From an uncultured archaeon (GTDB lineage: Archaea; Halobacteriota; Methanosarcinia; Methanosarcinales; Methanoperedenaceae), in the NCBI GenBank assembly GCA_902386135.1, contig CABMIB010000095.1, positions 1 through 59,580 on the forward strand: 59,580 nucleotides of DNA. Reading direction: 5' to 3'. Shown piece after piece: positions 35,735-43,335 of this stretch (positions within the stretch are counted from its first letter, which is position 1; each line of letters starts with the position of its first letter). The position numbers and the translations under genes were made by a program. Below the pieces are notes generated by a model that was given only the letters and a program-made list of their open reading frames with translations, did no database searches and had not been told where the DNA came from.

Positions 35735-35827
35735 ATGTTCACTGAAGTATTCGATATCCTATTAGCTAAAATCCTCAAATCGTTTGAGTTTGATGATGAG
35801 AAAAAGAAAGAGGAAAAAGACAAATAA
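35735..35827 (+). CDS. 30-residue charged micro-protein
   Basis: ATG 35735 opens MFTEVFDILLAKILKSFEF followed by a DDEKKKEEKDK tail. It has a short amphipathic or hydrophobic helix with a strongly charged C-terminus, a form seen in small membrane-associated proteins. GGGCGAG lies nine bases upstream and a CTATATAG promoter 45-90 bases upstream. No homologue known to me. Confidence 0.4.
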   Translation: MFTEVFDILLAKILKSFEFDDEKKKEEKDK

Positions 35828-35842
35828 CCATCTGTGACCACC

Positions 35843-36199
35843 CTAGCAGGTCAGGTGCAGCACCGCGTTCGTCTTGCCTCCGGCCTTCTCAAGCTCCCGG
35901 CATGCCTCATTCGTCTTCGTAATAATCAAAGCCACCCCCCGCTTCTCAGCCTCGGTCTTCACCTCGTCCAGCACCGGGAGCGCACCCGACTCTCCGGTCC
36001 CGATGATGAGCGTTTTGCAGTCCCAGGGGATATTCTCGGCGAGGGACAGGGGGGTGTGGCCGTACTTTTCCTTCAAATGCTTCGAGCGCTTCTTTTTCCT
36101 CTTCTCAACCCTGCCGCCGCGAACAACGACATCGTTCTCGTAACGCTCGCCGTCTATCTCCACGCTCCCGAAGCCGAGGTACTTCACCTTCACTTCCAT
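35843..36199 (-). CDS. Mth938-like domain protein
   Basis: 118 residues of the Mth938/DUF498 family (related to mitochondrial NDUFAF3). Typical content: VKYLGFGSVEIDGERYENDVVV at the start, WDCKTLIIGTGESGALPV and a C-terminal AGGKTNAVLHLTC. Cytoplasmic, function unknown in archaea. It converges on the 30-residue frame, with a 15-base gap. Confidence 0.88.
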   Translation of the reverse strand: MEVKVKYLGFGSVEIDGERYENDVVVRGGRVEKRKKKRSKHLKEKYGHTPLSLAENIPWDCKTLIIGTGESGALPVLDEVKTEAEKRGVALIITKTNEACRELEKAGGKTNAVLHLTC

Positions 36200-36573
36200 T
36201 ACCCCCTTTGAATACTGTTGTTTCTCAATGCAGATACTAATGTAAACAATATCATTTGATTGACCCCCTTTAGATAGATTCGTAGCAGCCGTTACAAACG
36301 CACAGTGATTTATAATATGTTTTAGTATATAAAGTCAACACATTATGATTCCCACTGTCATATCCGCTGCTACACTGACAATATTTTTCTATGGTTCGTA
36401 TGTCTTTTCGGCTGAGATGTCATACAGTTGAAAGCTCCCAGCCTCTCCAAAATCCAGAGGATAGCCATCAAACGCAAAAGCGTTAGCTACTGAAGACTAT
36501 AGATGTAAAGATTCTATTTAGAATGCATTTAAATATTTTACTGATTTTTGATATTAAACGAGGTAACTCAAAA
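36200..36573. other. Intergenic region with no recognised gene
   Basis: About 370 bases. I see only short AT-rich promoter-like stretches (TTTATAATATGTTTTAGTA at 36309-36327 and GCATTTAAATATTTT near 36530 that can drive the next gene) and no convincing frame or hairpin. Confidence 0.5.
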
Positions 36574-37014
36574 ATGAAAAAATATATAGCAGCAGCCTTT
36601 GTTTTGTTGACTTTGCTTTTAGCAATTACAACAGCAAATGCAAAGTCCGATAATCTCTCGATAAGAGAAATGGTAAATGAAATGAACACACCGGAGAACG
36701 TGCAAGCAATGAGTAGCACGCTTGATAACCAGGCTCTCCTCTCGTCTTTCATAAAGGATGAAGATACAGTTAACCTACTTACGAATACGACCGAGTTCAG
36801 AGTTTTGGTGGGAGACGATGAATTCTATTTCGTCAAGAACAAAGGAATATATGATTCCTGTTCCAACTGCAGTGATTTAGTTTCAGTGCTCCTGCAGCCA
36901 AAAGATATTCGCTTTGAATACAATAACCAAGAACTTCTCAGGCAGATAGCTTTTGAGGGCAAAGTTTCTTTCGACACTCTGACAATGCTGGAATTTAAAT
37001 ATTGGTTCTCATAG
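36574..37014 (+). CDS. Small secreted protein of unknown function
   Basis: 146 residues from ATG 36574, preceded by GAGGTAA. A clear signal peptide (KKYIAAAFVLLTLLLAITTANA) should direct export, with cleavage after ANA. The mature part is acidic and has one Cys pair (DSCSNCSD). No domain recognised. An upstream in-frame GTG/ATG at 36523 would put extra residues before the signal and is rejected. Confidence 0.75.
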   Translation: MKKYIAAAFVLLTLLLAITTANAKSDNLSIREMVNEMNTPENVQAMSSTLDNQALLSSFIKDEDTVNLLTNTTEFRVLVGDDEFYFVKNKGIYDSCSNCSDLVSVLLQPKDIRFEYNNQELLRQIAFEGKVSFDTLTMLEFKYWFS

Positions 37015-37019
37015 CTCTA

Positions 37020-37490
37020 TAAGAGCTGCCAGCACCTTAAAAGGGCTTTACAGCCCTCTTTTCCCCCCTCTTTTTCCCAATAGAAGTTGATTTTTTATTG
37101 AACGACCTTGACGAGAAGATCGTAAAGGAAGAAGAGCGGCTTGCTTTTGCATTTACCGGAGTGATTTTAGGATAAATCAGGGCTAATCCCCTCCTTTTCA
37201 AATAAGGGATACAGCCCGTGCAAAAACCATACAAAAATACTTTCACAACGCTTACATGATAGCTATATGTTATTAAATTCAACATAAGAGAGGTTCTATC
37301 GGGAATATATACCGGAAACCGTGTTTCCTTAATGTGTATATTCTGTGAATGGCTTGCCCCTTCGATGCTAAGATGACTGGCTAAAAGTGCAGATGAATAC
37401 GGTGGAAAACCGTACGAGTGCATAAGATAGAACGAGGATGCCTGCCAATTTATTGGTGGGAGGAAGTCACCAAGGCATAAGTTTTTCCTG
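37020..37490. mobile_element. Probable remnant of an IS200/IS605-type right end
   Basis: No intact gene. At 37398-37414 TACGGT-ggaaa-ACCGTA forms a hairpin, and at 37441-37485 GCCTGCCAATTTATTGGTGGGAGGAAGTCACC can fold into a nested hairpin ending GGAAGTCAC. This arrangement resembles the right end of TnpB-carrying IS605 elements, where the 3' RNA hairpin borders the transposon. A frame remnant (about 37084-37174, LNDLDEKIVKEEERLAF) also ends here. No TnpB is present, so this is a scar at best. Confidence 0.35.
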
Positions 37491-37491
37491 A

Positions 37492-37656
37492 TCAACTTCT
37501 CAGTGCAATCTGCCTGTGCTGCATTACCCTTGCTGTGGGTATTTCAAATTCGGCTTTGCACGACCAGCATTTGTATTTTTTAGTGGATTTGGTGAGGGAG
37601 ATCCTCAGGCTGTCGCATTCAGGGCAGAGTTTGCGCAACCGTTCTTTCAGTTTCAT
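37492..37656 (-). CDS. 54-residue zinc-ribbon protein (cassette copy 1)
   Basis: Starts MKLKERLRKLCPEC and continues with KYKCWSCKAEFEIP, giving a CxxC/CxxC zinc ribbon, then a basic tail ending IALRS. It is a close paralogue of the protein at 40710-40952. It overlaps out of frame the 3' end of the preceding SH3-like gene. With that gene it forms a cassette present two and a half times in the window. Confidence 0.7.
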   Translation of the reverse strand: MKLKERLRKLCPECDSLRISLTKSTKKYKCWSCKAEFEIPTARVMQHRQIALRS

Positions 37657-37906
37657 GATTTTTTCGATGGCGCTTCGGGTCGCAGATGTTCCCCGGTGAA
37701 GTTCTATTCTTCAGTTGAACAGATTTATTCTTTTTAGGAACCCTCGATATAATCCTTTTTTCAGGGACTCTATACGCCCATCTGCTGGAACTGCTTATAT
37801 ACAATATGTCCTCACGGGGACTCCTTTCAATAAAGAGAACATCTCCTTCCAGTAGTTCACCTGATTTGAGTTTAAATTTTACTGTATCTCCTTCAGTGTA
37901 TTTCAC
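37619..37906 (-). CDS. SH3-like small protein (cassette copy 1)
   Basis: 95 residues from GTG 37906 with GGGGTGA ahead of it. The conserved core KYTEGDTVKFKLKSGELLEG, VLFIER and WAYRVPEKRIISRVPKKNKS suggests a small beta-barrel (SH3/KOW-like) fold, possibly nucleic-acid binding. The C-terminus runs out of the conserved part into the overlapping zinc-ribbon gene. In copy 2 the same core is fused in frame to an N-terminal segment that here is a separate 28-codon frame ending at TGA (37919-38005). Confidence 0.65.
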   Translation of the reverse strand: MKYTEGDTVKFKLKSGELLEGDVLFIERSPREDILYISSSSRWAYRVPEKRIISRVPKKNKSVQLKNRTSPGNICDPKRHRKNHETERTVAQTLP

Positions 37907-37918
37907 ATATTCACCCCA

Positions 37919-38005
37919 TCATTCTTTTCCAGGGACATCTACGCTGAAAAAAAAGAGATGATGAGGAGATTTCTCCTCATAAGATTTTTCGTTATTTATC
38001 TTCAT
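37919..38005 (-). CDS. 28-residue upstream frame of cassette copy 1
   Basis: MKINNEKSYEEKSPHHLFFF then SVDVPGKE and TGA. This equals the N-terminus of the fused protein at 40970-41305, where the corresponding codon is CGA. One substitution (or its reversal) therefore separates a two-gene and a one-gene form. AAGGAGGGATG precedes the ATG. A GAGGAGA...TCTCCTC inverted repeat lies within it. Confidence 0.5.
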   Translation of the reverse strand: MKINNEKSYEEKSPHHLFFFSVDVPGKE

Positions 38006-38075
38006 GGATCATCCCTCCTTTCCTTATGTCCGGAAGCAAAACCTGATGATTTTGCCTGTTATAGTCGTTTTATAA

Positions 38076-38125
38076 AGTTTATATAACTTATCAAAATAAT
38101 CTATATAATCTATATAAAATCAATA
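38076..38125 (-). promoter_or_regulatory. Phosphate-type promoter element of cassette copy 1
   Basis: On the coding strand: TATTGATTTTATATAG, ATTATATAGATTATTT, TGATAAGTTATATAAAC. Almost identical with 41376-41425 ahead of cassette copy 2, so promoter and genes were duplicated together. Confidence 0.78.
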
Positions 38126-38203
38126 TTTGCTGAAGTTATCTGAGAATGGCAGGAATCTTCAGTGCAGAGTAATTGCATCTTTTTCTCAGTAATTTTTTAA
38201 AGC

Positions 38204-38965
38204 TCACAGGAGAAATTTAATCAACACAAACATCAGGTCGCCATAGAATGCAGCCATGAAAAACCCCATAGTTATGGAAATCATAAACGGCAGGCCCGGT
38301 GTAACCCAGACCTCATCTTTAATTAAGCCCTTTTCTGACAGAGCTTTAAGCTCCCTGATTTTTTTCTCATTAATTTCTACACCGCCCCATTTAAAACGGG
38401 ATCGAACCCTGCCATCCACCACTTCGAAAGCTTGAACCAGCCGGATATGTTTACCTGCAAGCTTTGAAATCTTGGTTTTATAACCCATGAAAATGTACAC
38501 GGGATTATCAATACGCCAACCCATTACCGATATATTATATGCCATCAGCCCGATGGGAACGACAATTGTCAGCAGGGCTGCATTGCCAAGTATGCTCAAA
38601 GCAAAGATATCATATAGCGGCTTATTCAATGGAAGGGCATATCCGAATGCTTTGAATGCAGGATAGGTCGGGAGGATTATCGAAAGGACGATAAACGCTT
38701 TGGCATCAGCCCCGCCGAATGCGCCGAGCTGAAAAAGGATATAAGCAAGTATGAAGATGAATCCTGCTGAAATAAATATGGGAAAGAGGTAGGATATACC
38801 ATAATCAGAGACATCATACAGAACCAAGAAAGAGCCGCCAGAGAGCATCATTAACCATATATAGTTGGTCACGCTGCGCTTTTTAATATCCGAATAACAT
38901 GCGTAAATCAAAAACGGCGTGCAGAATAAGATCTTTAAAATTTCGAGCATGTTCTCTTCCATCAA
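38204..38965 (-). CDS. Prepilin/preflagellin peptidase (FlaK/PibD family)
   Basis: 253 residues, six membrane helices. Aspartyl protease that removes class III signal peptides. The two catalytic Asp lie in YACYSDIKKRSVTNY and FGGADAKAF, the exact family motifs. A soluble insert (about 155-215) precedes the last helix pair, as in methanogen FlaK. Three Met codons near the start (38965, 38962, 38950) are possible starts. It should process the PstS-pilin proteins at 44365 and 48842 and the pilin-like protein at 57139. Operon with the winged-helix gene upstream, under a phosphate-type element. Confidence 0.92.
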   Translation of the reverse strand: MMEENMLEILKILFCTPFLIYACYSDIKKRSVTNYIWLMMLSGGSFLVLYDVSDYGISYLFPIFISAGFIFILAYILFQLGAFGGADAKAFIVLSIILPTYPAFKAFGYALPLNKPLYDIFALSILGNAALLTIVVPIGLMAYNISVMGWRIDNPVYIFMGYKTKISKLAGKHIRLVQAFEVVDGRVRSRFKWGGVEINEKKIRELKALSEKGLIKDEVWVTPGLPFMISITMGFFMAAFYGDLMFVLIKFLL

Positions 38966-38994
38966 ATCCTCGCGACAGATATGTTATTGTAACG

Positions 38995-39264
38995 TTATTG
39001 TAACTGAAGAGTGATTTCTTTTGCTTTTTCCAGAATAGTTCTTCCTTTTTCGGTTATCACATATTTATCCTGCCTGTTCTCCAGGAATCCATTTTCCAGG
39101 AGTACAGCAAGATATTTTTCTGTGAGCTGAAAGTTCAGATTCGCACCGGAGACAATGGCTGTTTTGCTTGTTCCTTCTTTCGCAACTTCAAGAATATCGA
39201 TAATTATGTCAAGCCTTCCCCGCTTATTTTCAGACTTCGGCTGTTCAATCTTGTTCATCTTCAT
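38995..39264 (-). CDS. Winged-helix DNA-binding protein
   Basis: 89 residues, typical archaeal stand-alone winged helix: RLDIIIDILEVAKEGTSKTAI, YLAVLLENGFLENRQDKYVITEKGRTIL. It lies 29 bases ahead of the prepilin peptidase in the same direction and under its own phosphate-type element, so it may regulate the pilus/phosphate genes or itself. Confidence 0.85.
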   Translation of the reverse strand: MKMNKIEQPKSENKRGRLDIIIDILEVAKEGTSKTAIVSGANLNFQLTEKYLAVLLENGFLENRQDKYVITEKGRTILEKAKEITLQLQ

Positions 39265-39336
39265 GCGTTGTTCCTCCTTTTCTTATGTCCGGAAGTAAAG
39301 CCATCTGGTTTTGCATGGGCTGTTCAAGTTACAAAA

Positions 39337-39391
39337 GTAATATAATTTATCAAAATAGTCTATATAGCCCTATATAGGGAAAATCAATATT
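39337..39391 (-). promoter_or_regulatory. Phosphate-type promoter element of the prepilin peptidase operon
   Basis: On the coding strand: ATTGATTTTCCCTATATAGG, GCTATATAGACTATTT, TGATAAATTATATTAC. It overlaps the last codons of arsC by eight bases. It links pilin processing to the same signal as pstS. Confidence 0.75.
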
Positions 39392-39797
39392 GGCTGAATT
39401 CTTCCTGTATCCGCTGCTTTATCCCGTCCCTGACCTTCCTGAACGCAGAAAGTATCTCGTTTTCAGACCCTCTTGCCTCTGCCGGGTCATTAAAACTCCA
39501 ATGTAAACGGCGTGCTTTGCCCGGGAAAACAGGGCAGGTTTCCCTGGCGGCATCGCATGTGGTTATAACGAAATCAAAATTCTTCCACTGAAACTCCTCT
39601 ACCGATTTTGACCTGTGCCCCGAAATATCAATGCCGATTTCTGCCATGACCTTTATAGCCATCGGATTTACGACCGAAGGTCTTGTTCCCGCGCTAAATA
39701 CCTCAAACTTATCGCCCATGAGATGCCGCAGAATCCCTTCAGCCATCTGGGAACGGCAGGAGTTTTCCGTGCAGAGGAATAACACTTTTTTCTTCAT
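39384..39797 (-). CDS. arsC: Arsenate reductase (low-molecular-weight phosphatase type)
   Basis: 137 residues. P-loop Cys in [15 protein letters not shown] (Cys9 or nearby nucleophile motif [12 protein letters not shown]), and the reactive Cys pair in [15 protein letters not shown] fits the thioredoxin-coupled arsenate reductase rather than a plain tyrosine phosphatase. Reduces arsenate, a phosphate mimic imported by Pst-type systems. Convenient in a phosphate-scavenging region. Single gene; no arsenite pump in the window. Confidence 0.93.
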   Translation of the reverse strand: MKKKVLFLCTENSCRSQMAEGILRHLMGDKFEVFSAGTRPSVVNPMAIKVMAEIGIDISGHRSKSVEEFQWKNFDFVITTCDAARETCPVFPGKARRLHWSFNDPAEARGSENEILSAFRKVRDGIKQRIQEEFSQY

Positions 39798-39899
39798 CGT
39801 TTCTCGCAGTTGATATTTTTAATAATCTGGCGGCAGCTTTAAATAAGCTTCGGTCCCCAGGAGCCCATCCAATAATTCCAACATCTAAACGACTGGAGC

Positions 39900-39970
39900 A
39901 TAAATGAGCCACAGAGGCGCGCAGGTACAGAGATTTTTAAATACGTCTCTGTGTTCTCCGCGGTTTTAAC
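39900..39970. repeat. CACAGAG/CTCTGTG palindromic repeat
   Basis: GAGCCACAGAGGCGCGCAGG with GTACAGAG and the opposing ACGTCTCTGTGTTCTCCGCGG form a foldable imperfect inverted repeat around ATTTTTAAAT. The same kind as 5668-5745 and 46985-47110. Confidence 0.65.
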
Positions 39971-39985
39971 TTTTCGGATTGGTTC

Positions 39986-40429
39986 TTAGTTTTTTCCAGA
40001 GACAGGGCTTTTTAAAATCTCTAACCCGGTTACTTTTGAGATTTCATCGAATCTCTTATCTGCTGAGGCGATCTTGTCCGCTCCATTCGTCACGGCAATG
40101 CCAGCTATAAGTACATCAAGAGCGTTAACAGATTTTCCCATAGTTAAGAGAGTTCCCATTATTTCGCTTGATTTTTCTGCAGCTCTAAGATCAAAATCTA
40201 AAACCGGTGTTTCAGAAAAAAATCTTCTGAAAAACCTCTCCTCTTTTTTTACTTTTTTATGTTTTACACCGGACATTATTTCGTGAAATGTTACTACAGT
40301 AGTTGCAACATCCGAATCAAAATCAAGAGCAATATCAAGATCATCAATTTCCTTAATTTCAAAAGCCCTCAATGTTTCTTTCATCCCCATAAAAAAATCA
40401 ATGAGATAAGTTGTATCAAGAACGATCAT
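39986..40429 (-). CDS. vapC: PIN domain toxin (VapC-like)
   Basis: 147 residues. PIN ribonuclease with acidic residues in VLDTTYLIDFF, TFHEIMSGV, NALDVLIAGIA and ASADKRFDEI. Overlaps the antitoxin gene by four bases (ATGA), the standard coupling. Should cleave RNA when antitoxin is degraded. Confidence 0.92.
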   Translation of the reverse strand: MIVLDTTYLIDFFMGMKETLRAFEIKEIDDLDIALDFDSDVATTVVTFHEIMSGVKHKKVKKEERFFRRFFSETPVLDFDLRAAEKSSEIMGTLLTMGKSVNALDVLIAGIAVTNGADKIASADKRFDEISKVTGLEILKSPVSGKN

Positions 40430-40647
40430 ATAGTTCTAAGCCTCGCAGATTCTCTTATTTTCTCACAGTCTTCTTTTATCTCTATTATAGCTTTACTATC
40501 CTTCAAGCCCCCGAAATAATTTTTTAGATTTGGTTTTCGTTTTTTTGTCAGCTTATATATCACATCACTGAAGCTTTCATTCTCTTTTTTTAAGCTCATA
40601 AGGACATCGTATACCTCTTCTCTTATTGATATTGTCTTTGTTGCCAT
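40426..40647 (-). CDS. vapB: VapB-type antitoxin (DUF217/RHH-like)
   Basis: 73 residues from ATG 40647 (MATKTISIREEVYDVLMSLK), a ribbon-helix-helix start typical of archaeal VapB (DUF217). An upstream in-frame ATG at 40665 adds six residues. The C-terminal half (FGGLKDSKAIIEIKEDCEKI) should wrap the toxin. Overlaps vapC by four bases. Confidence 0.9.
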   Translation of the reverse strand: MATKTISIREEVYDVLMSLKKENESFSDVIYKLTKKRKPNLKNYFGGLKDSKAIIEIKEDCEKIRESARLRTI

Positions 40648-40709
40648 AATAATCTGTGTATGCATACACAGATATATAGCTTATGATAGCCTGATTGGCG
40701 CAAGAAACA

Positions 40710-40952
40710 TTATTGTTTCGAGGCTATCGGTGACAGGTTCTTAGCGGATGGGTTCGGTCCCCAGGCAGCGGGGAGTGATTCTTTTCTATCACTTCTCAGT
40801 GCAATTTCCCTGTGCTGCACTGCCCTGGTCTTGGGTATTTCAAATACGGCTTTGCACGACCAGCATTTGTATTTTTTAGTGGATTTGGTGCGGTATATGC
40901 TGAGCTTGTTGCATTTCGGACAGCATTTGCGTAACCGTTCTTTCAGTTCCAT
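40710..40952 (-). CDS. Zinc-ribbon protein (cassette copy 2)
   Basis: 80 residues: MELKERLRKCCPKCNKLSIY then KYKCWSCKAVFEIPKTRAVQ. Paralogue of 37492-37656, with 26 extra C-terminal residues from loss of the stop. Follows the SH3-like copy 2 gene in the same direction, 17 bases away. Confidence 0.72.
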   Translation of the reverse strand: MELKERLRKCCPKCNKLSIYRTKSTKKYKCWSCKAVFEIPKTRAVQHREIALRSDRKESLPAAWGPNPSAKNLSPIASKQ

Positions 40953-40969
40953 GGTTTTTTAAAGGCGCT

Positions 40970-41305
40970 TCAGGTTGCGAATGTTTCCCCCGGTGAAGTT
41001 CTATTCTTCAGTTTGATAGATTTATTCTTTTTAGGAACTCTCGATATGATCCTTTTCTCAGGGACTTTATACGCCCATTTGTTGGAACTATTTATATACA
41101 ATACGTCCTCACGGGAACTCCTTTCAATAAAGAGAACGTCTCCTTTCAGTAGTTCACCCGATTTGAGTTTAAATTTTACTGTGTCTCCTTCGGTGTATTT
41201 CACACATTCACCCCATCGTTCTTTTCCAGGGACATCCTGCGCTGAAAAAAAGAGATGATGAGGAGATTTCTCCTCATGAGATTTGTTTTCGTTATATATC
41301 TTCAT
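40970..41305 (-). CDS. SH3-like small protein (cassette copy 2, fused form)
   Basis: 111 residues. N-terminal 35 residues (KIYNENKSHEEKSPHHLFF...) match the separate upstream frame of copy 1. The rest (KYTEGDTVKFKLKSGELLKG to PEKRIISRVPKKNKS) is the shared core. AAAGGAGGGATG lies just ahead of ATG 41305. A GTG at 41200, preceded by GGGGTGA, could give the short form internally, so both products may exist. Confidence 0.7.
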   Translation of the reverse strand: MKIYNENKSHEEKSPHHLFFSAQDVPGKERWGECVKYTEGDTVKFKLKSGELLKGDVLFIERSSREDVLYINSSNKWAYKVPEKRIISRVPKKNKSIKLKNRTSPGETFAT

Positions 41306-41375
41306 GGATCATCCCTCCTTTCCTTATGTCCGGAAGCAGAACCTGATGATTTTGCCTGTTATATTGATTCTATTA

Positions 41376-41425
41376 AGTTTATATAATTTATCAAAATAAT
41401 CTATATAATCTATATAAAATCAATA
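41376..41425 (-). promoter_or_regulatory. Phosphate-type promoter element of cassette copy 2
   Basis: TATTGATTTTATATAG, ATTATATAGATTATTT, TGATAAATTATATAAAC on the coding strand; about 70 bases ahead of ATG 41305. Differs from copy 1 at only a few positions. Confidence 0.78.
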
Positions 41426-41503
41426 TTTGCTGAAGTTAGTCTAACAATAGTAAAGCTCTTGAATTTCTGTAAGTAAACCGCCAAAAATTCTAACCTGTTA
41501 AGA

Positions 41504-41653
41504 TTTTGGTCGTGTACCTCAATAACTGGAAACCTGCGATTGTAAAAGTTACACTAGTTCATCGACTTAAGATTTGCACGTCGGATAACCTACCCAATTT
41601 CCTATTGTAACTTTTTACATTGGTATTTCAATCATCGACGTATACGACCAAAA
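41504..41653. repeat. 150-bp foldback element
   Basis: Outer arms TTTTGGTCGTGTAC and GTATACGACCAAAA, inner arms TGTAAAAGTTACA and TGTAACTTTTTACA, roughly 55-base arms with mismatches. No coding capacity. Looks like a miniature inverted-repeat element; an IS630-type transposase remnant lies 0.6 kb downstream. Confidence 0.6.
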
Positions 41654-41673
41654 AAATAAAAAATGTATTAACT

Positions 41674-42156
41674 TCAGACCAATGCTGCCGTTATACCCAG
41701 TACGCCTGACTGAATGATGATGGCAGTTGTTAATGTTACCCCAGCCATCGCAAGTGCAGCAGCGACATTTCCTTTCTTTAGTTCCTCGAATAGAGGGATT
41801 CCAGGAGTCAGTTTATCGATTACTTTCAGCGCAATATAGATAGCAGCTACTGCAAATATAATCCCAAGTATCAATTGAACAACGCCTGCTGCTAACGCAA
41901 CAAAATCCCCTGCAAGAGCTTTTGATAATCCTGAGGAAATCCCTGCAAGTCCTGATTGTATCACAATACCTATTGCAATAAATATTGATGCGATAAGAAT
42001 GCCTACCGCAACATTGCCTTTAGCCAATTCCTTTTGTTCATCCATTTTAGTTATTTTTCCAAATACAGAAAAACCAATATACAATGCAACTACCGCAAGT
42101 ATAATGGCTACAACCAATTGAATAATCCCTGTTCCTATACCTACTATGCTTACCAT
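41674..42156 (-). CDS. Membrane protein with two DUF350-like repeats
   Basis: 160 residues, four membrane helices in two similar halves: GTGIIQLVVAIILAVVALYIGF...AKGNVAVGILIASIFIAIGIVIQSG and AAGVVQLILGIIFAVAAIYIAL...KKGNVAAALAMAGVTLTTAIIIQSG. DUF350 proteins are unassigned membrane proteins. Starts ATG 42156 with GGTGAAAAA upstream. Confidence 0.82.
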   Translation of the reverse strand: MVSIVGIGTGIIQLVVAIILAVVALYIGFSVFGKITKMDEQKELAKGNVAVGILIASIFIAIGIVIQSGLAGISSGLSKALAGDFVALAAGVVQLILGIIFAVAAIYIALKVIDKLTPGIPLFEELKKGNVAAALAMAGVTLTTAIIIQSGVLGITAALV

Positions 42157-42417
42157 TTTTTCACCTTGCGCTTAAAAAGCGCAGGTCTTTATATGTTACA
42201 GAGGAATATAAAATTAATGGGATACCATATCTTAACCGATGACAAATGGAGCAGAGTAATGAGGTATGTGCGAAAGCAACTATTAAGCATAGAGAAGCGA
42301 TTGAGGTTGGTAATAAACACAGTTGTAGATTGTCAAAGTTGGTTGATTGCCAACCTCAATGATATAACTACAGAGTGGATAATAGTTTTTTCGGTCACTA
42401 TCATTTAATGAGATTGG

Positions 42418-42612
42418 TTGTGCAGGTTGTACGTTTTCCCGAGGAAGAACCGATTGAATCCTATAGAACACATATGGAAATGGCTAAAAGGAGAAGTGGC
42501 GGCAAATAGGACTTATTCTGATATAGAACCATTAAAGCAAGGGTGCATAGAGAAGCTATCTTCATTCACTTTTGAGGATGCACTTAGAATCTCTAGGTTA
42601 AAGTTAGGATAA
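42418..42612 (+). pseudogene. Remnant of an IS630-type transposase
   Basis: 64 codons holding the C-terminal DDE signature of IS630 transposases, LNPIEHIWKWLKGEVAANRT, with the final acidic residue in NPIEH. The upstream catalytic parts are absent or unreadable, though plus-strand sequence from about 42190 may be decayed transposase. Not functional. Confidence 0.72.
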
Positions 42613-42641
42613 AGAGGACAGATTTTTGGTGACCTACTTAT

Positions 42642-42836
42642 TTGTCAGCTATTAAGGCTTACCTGCTTGCGCTGTGGTATAGCCTGGTCAGTGTCAAGGA
42701 TACAGGGAAGGATGTGATCGAGGCTGCAAGGCTGTTTTTCCTTGCTAACCTGTATTCGCAGAACGTCAAGCGGCTTCTTAATAACGAAACCGCTGCTCTG
42801 AATAAGAGTCTATCGGCAGGTTCCAGCAAACCTTGA
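42642..42836 (+). pseudogene. Orphan fragment, helical, unknown origin
   Basis: A 64-codon open frame with rich GC third positions, YLLALWYSLVSVKDTGKDVI and FFLANLYSQNVKRLLNNE. No ribosome binding site; bordered by the IS630 remnant. It reads like a piece of a larger protein left by transposition. I do not recognise the family. Confidence 0.3.
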
Positions 42837-42893
42837 CTGAAAGTCTCAAGCGCTGTCCGGATCAGGAACCGCGCGGGCTTCGGCGGTACTTAT

Positions 42894-43139
42894 TTATTCA
42901 TTGTATGCGGGCTTGATAATACGGAAATACTGATCTGGTGTGAGTATTTTAAGGTTGGAAAGGTTGTTGTTTAATTTATTGCCATCTTTGTGATGGACTA
43001 TATAGCAGCAGAAAGGTAGTGGATGGCGTTTTTTGTTGTATAGACTATTGAAGGCGATTTTTCGATGAACCAGTTGATCTGTACCTTTGTAGCGGAGATA
43101 TCCGTTTCTATCAATGTACGTATTCGGCAATGATTTCAC
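42894..43139 (-). CDS. Small HNH endonuclease-like protein
   Basis: 81 residues. HNH signature IVHHKDGNKLNNNLSNLKIL after an RDGYLRYK-like beta segment (DRNGYLRYKG). Resembles the free-standing HNH proteins linked with mobile elements and phages. Lies in a transposon-rich stretch. GGTGA precedes ATG 43139. Confidence 0.8.
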   Translation of the reverse strand: MKSLPNTYIDRNGYLRYKGTDQLVHRKIAFNSLYNKKRHPLPFCCYIVHHKDGNKLNNNLSNLKILTPDQYFRIIKPAYNE

Positions 43140-43179
43140 CTTGCCTTTTATAGTTATCCAATTTCATTTTCTAAAATCA

Positions 43180-43252
43180 AACGGACTTCAAATCTTACTT
43201 CTGATTTAATAAATTTAAATATTTTCTATAGAGAATATATAGATGAATTGTT
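43180..43252. repeat. 75-bp repeat, copy 1
   Basis: ACTTCAAATCTTACTTCTGA then TTTAATAAATTTAAATATTT then TCTATAGAGAATATATAGAT. It is about 80 percent like 45711-45785. Here it abuts a truncated zinc-ribbon start (KQRLHKPFRRK), so it marks the break point of cassette copy 3. Confidence 0.6.
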
Positions 43253-43335
43253 ATTTCCTGCGAAATGGTTTATGCAGCCGTTGTTTCATGATTTTTCCAG
43301 AGGCGCTTCATATCGCAGATGTTCCCCGGCGAAGT

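Noticed and set aside
37037-37495. 152-codon open frame on the minus strand
   Set aside because: Composition is unlike a protein, it has no start signal, and it overlaps hairpins and a transposon-like end.
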